From positions 1 through 6,338 of the forward strand of contig JBOGDS010000136.1 in the NCBI GenBank assembly GCA_050743075.1: DNA of 6,338 bases. Reading direction: 5' to 3'. The DNA is from JBOGDS01 sp050743075. Lineage in GTDB: Bacteria; Actinomycetota; Actinomycetes; Jiangellales; Jiangellaceae. Below are positions 5,128-6,338 of this stretch, piece after piece. The position numbers and the translations under genes are program-made. Position 1 is the stretch's first letter. The number at the start of each line of letters is the position of its first letter. The notes beneath the pieces were generated by a model. It ran no database searches, was not told where the DNA came from, and saw only the letters and a list, made by a program, of their open reading frames with translations.

Positions 5128-5526
5128 ATGACCTACGTCGCCGATCCGCGGGTCGATGCCTACATCGACGCCCTGCCCGCCTGGCAGCAGGCGATCTGCC
5201 GGGAGGTCCGCGACCTCGTCCACGCCGCCGATCCCGAGGTCGAGGAGACCGTCAAGCGGAGGGTCCAGCCGTATTTCGTGCTCGACGGCAACATCTGTGC
5301 CCTCCTCGCGGCGAAGGACCACGTCAACGTCTTCCTCTATGACGGTGCCATCGTTCCCGACCCCGAAGGGATCATCACCGGCGGCCACGACAACACGACG
5401 GCGCGCACGGTTGCCGTTCGGCAGGGCGAGACGCTCAATGCGCCTGCGCTCGGCGCGATGTTCCGGCAGATCATCGCCAACAACCGCGCCGGGGGCTGGC
5501 GCAGGCTCAAGGGCGAGCGCCGGTAG
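5128..5526 (+). CDS. DUF1801 (YdhG-like) domain protein
   Basis: The 132-residue protein matches the DUF1801 family: a helical start (D-P-R-V-D-A-Y-I-D-A-L-P-A-W-Q, 6-20), L-V-H-A-A-D-P-E-V-E-E-T-V-K (30-43), then Q-P-Y-F with a strand and the segment A-A-K-D-H-V-N-V-F-L-Y-D-G (61-73). The C-terminal part contains T-A-R-T-V-A-V-R-Q-G-E and a closing helix. The biochemical role of the family is not established as far as I know; members are small cytoplasmic proteins with an alpha-beta fold. I chose ATG 5128 because the domain begins at once; the frame is open upstream to 5026, but that part is not family-like. Only a weak GGGG precedes the start, and an AGAAT-like -10 about 7 nt upstream would allow a leaderless message. 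It is divergent from the VOC gene and stands alone. Confidence 0.85.
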   Translation: MTYVADPRVDAYIDALPAWQQAICREVRDLVHAADPEVEETVKRRVQPYFVLDGNICALLAAKDHVNVFLYDGAIVPDPEGIITGGHDNTTARTVAVRQGETLNAPALGAMFRQIIANNRAGGWRRLKGERR

Positions 5527-5595
5527 TCGGGACCGAGGGTTCTTGCCAATCGCTGAACACCTCGGCGACGCGGCGACGCCGTCGCGCCGGCGACC

Positions 5596-5601
5596 TAGCC
5601 T
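5596..5601 (+). promoter_or_regulatory. Candidate -10 box for the thioredoxin-like gene
   Basis: TAGCCT fits TAnnnT and ends 8 nt before ATG 5610, mirroring the ArsR arrangement; no ribosome binding site is visible. No convincing -35 box is present, so this is tentative. Confidence 0.35.
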
Positions 5602-5609
5602 CGACGCCG

Positions 5610-6194
5610 ATGGTGCGCATGGCCGCGGTCGTGGTCGGATCGGTCCTGACCGTGGCCGGCTGCGGCCCCGCCGATGGCACCGATCGGTCGGCGACGCCAG
5701 AAGCCGCGGTGTCGACGACGACACTCGTGGTGTCCGAGTCGACCACCAGCACCGTCGCCGGCCCGGGCCCCGCTCCCGCCACGACTGCGGTCAACCTCCT
5801 TCCCGACATCGCCATGGTGGACGTCGAATCGGCCGCCGAGGTGAACCTGCGCAGCCTGGCGGGGGCGGCGCCGATCCTGTTCTGGTTCTGGGCGCCCCAC
5901 TGACCGCGGTGCCGGGCCGAGGCGCCCGACGTCGAGCAGTTCGCTCGACAACACGCCGATCGGGTCACCGTGGTCGGCATCGGCACCCAGGACAGCTTCG
6001 AGCAGGCCCAGGACTTCGTCGCCGACACCGGCGTGACGTTCGAGATGCTGTGGGAGCCCGGGTCGGCGTCATGGCAGGCCTACGAGGTCGTGGTGCAGCC
6101 CGAGGCCGTCCTGGTCGCCCCCGACGGCACCATCCTGGCCAGATGGCCGGATCTGTTCGAGGCCGCCGATGTGCTCGATGTGCTCGACGGTTGA
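5610..6194 (+). CDS. Thioredoxin/TlpA-like lipoprotein with in-frame TGA at the active site: probable selenoprotein (194 aa with Sec98)
   Basis: This is an exported thioredoxin-fold oxidoreductase. Residues 1-18 are a lipoprotein signal (M-V-R-M, hydrophobic core, lipobox V-A-G-C, Cys18). A Ser/Thr/Pro-rich linker follows to about residue 65. The thioredoxin domain starts at V-N-L-R-S-L-A-G-A-A-P-I-L-F-W-F-W-A-P-H. The next codon is TGA (5901-5903, residue 98), then P-R-C-R-A-E-A-P-D-V-E in the same frame. Related proteins read W-A-P-x-C-x-x-C-R-x-E-x-P here, so TGA sits exactly at the first catalytic Cys, giving a U-x-x-C pair. Downstream the fold continues normally: V-T-V-V-G-I-G-T, the cis-Pro segment V-Q-P-E-A-V-L-V-A-P-D-G-T, and a final helix, ending at TGA 6192-6194. 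No other stop interrupts the frame. A SECIS-like hairpin follows the TGA. The alternative is a Cys-to-stop mutation or base error. The fold call is strong; the Sec call is likely but unproven. Confidence 0.75.
5907..5949 (+). promoter_or_regulatory. Candidate bacterial SECIS (two alternative hairpins just after the TGA codon)
   Basis: Hairpin A: GTCGAGC (5931-5937) and GCTCGAC (5943-5949), a perfect 7-bp stem with loop AGTTC, the loop starting 35 nt after the TGA. Hairpin B: CGGTG-C-CGGGC (5907-5917) with GCCCG-A-CGTCG (5924-5934), 5+5 bp around a C/A mismatch, loop CGAGGC, starting 15 nt after the TGA. As I recall them, bacterial SECIS elements place a small loop with an early G roughly 16-37 nt after the UGA. 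Hairpin A fits best. The two overlap at 5931-5934, so they exclude each other in full. Confidence 0.5.
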
Positions 6195-6212
6195 CCGCGG
6201 CGCCGGGCGTGG

Positions 6213-6338
6213 TCAGTCCGCCGGCTGGGTGAGATCGATGACCGAGTCGTCACCCCCGAACTGGTTGGGAACATAGGCGTCGGCGGCCCAGTCGTTCTCC
6301 CAGCGCTCGCCGTCGATCAGATAGCGGAACCGGTAGGC
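6213..6338 (-). CDS. CBM48/isoamylase early-set (glycogen-binding-like) domain protein, C-terminal fragment
   Basis: Read leftward from the window edge, the final 41 residues (A-Y-R-F-R-Y-L-I-D-G-E-R-W, then N-D-W-A-A-D-A-Y-V-P-N, and G-G-D-D-S-V-I-D-L) match the end of the CBM48/AMPK-type carbohydrate-binding fold, where 'Y-x-F-R-Y-L-x-D-G-x-x-W-x-N-D-x-x-A-D' and 'N-x-x-G-x-x-N-S-V-x-x-L' are characteristic. Such domains occur in small stand-alone proteins and in glycogen-branching or debranching enzymes; because the protein ends right after the domain, a stand-alone or C-terminal module is more likely. It ends with Q-P-A-D and TGA at 6215-6213, convergent with the thioredoxin-like gene 18 bp away. 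The rest lies outside the window. Confidence 0.8.
   Translation of the reverse strand, partial: AYRFRYLIDGERWENDWAADAYVPNQFGGDDSVIDLTQPAD

Noticed and set aside
5561..5592. GC-rich repeats of GCGACG and GCGACG/CGTCGC dyad as a terminator after DUF1801
   Set aside because: The stem would need a loop of about one base, or only 4 bp with a 5-nt loop, and no T-run follows; it looks like simple low-complexity sequence.
5901..5903. Frameshift or simple pseudogene as the explanation for the split thioredoxin gene
   Set aside because: Both halves are in the same frame, so there is no frameshift. A Cys-to-stop substitution cannot be excluded, but the exact Cys position, open downstream frame and nearby hairpin make Sec the better reading.

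Overview
The window is a compact, GC-rich bacterial segment whose codon use, families and promoter style suggest an actinobacterium. An Acidimicrobiia-like lineage is my guess, not something the sequence proves. Several genes appear to use leaderless starts, with a TAnnnT -10 box 7-8 nt before the start codon; others have a clear GGAG-type ribosome binding site.

Layout, left to right. (1) At the left edge, on the minus strand, lies the first part of an ArsR-family regulator. Its promoter holds a perfect AT-rich palindrome and lies inside a small hydrophobic ORF with a very strong ribosome binding site. (2) Positions 371-649 on the minus strand encode a small orphan lipoprotein, followed by a terminator-like hairpin. 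(3) Positions 650-1124 are mostly non-coding and contain a plus-strand promoter embedded in a TetR-type inverted repeat, leading into an unrecognised short ORF. (4) Positions 1125-2207 encode an intact LacI-family regulator. (5) Positions 2346 to about 3510 are a broken S9 prolyl-oligopeptidase-type peptidase: no good start codon, an internal frameshift, and no C-terminus after the catalytic serine. It runs directly into the last ~45 residues of an ornithine cyclodeaminase (3548-3681), so two unrelated genes have been joined by a deletion or an assembly error. (6) On the minus strand, a VOC/glyoxalase-like protein (4525-4992) and a siderophore-interacting FAD reductase (3684-4499) form a two-gene unit. 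The reductase ends in an Asp-Arg repeat made by a hexanucleotide microsatellite. (7) Positions 5128-5526 encode a DUF1801 protein. (8) Positions 5610-6194 encode a thioredoxin/TlpA-like lipoprotein interrupted by one in-frame TGA at the first cysteine of its CxxC active site. (9) At the right edge, on the minus strand, is the C-terminal end of a CBM48/isoamylase-early-set carbohydrate-binding protein.

The most interesting item is (8). The frame stays open and in register on both sides of the TGA (5901-5903), giving W-A-P-H-[TGA]-P-R-C, and a 7-bp perfect hairpin with an AGUUC loop follows at a distance compatible with a bacterial SECIS. This looks like an exported selenocysteine-containing thioredoxin-like lipoprotein that automatic annotation would split into two fragments. 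The main alternative is a Cys-to-stop mutation or base error, which is a real possibility because the S9 gene in the same window is clearly broken.

Apart from the minus-strand VOC/SIP pair, the genes do not form one obvious pathway. The window looks like a mosaic of small transcription units with at least one recent rearrangement.
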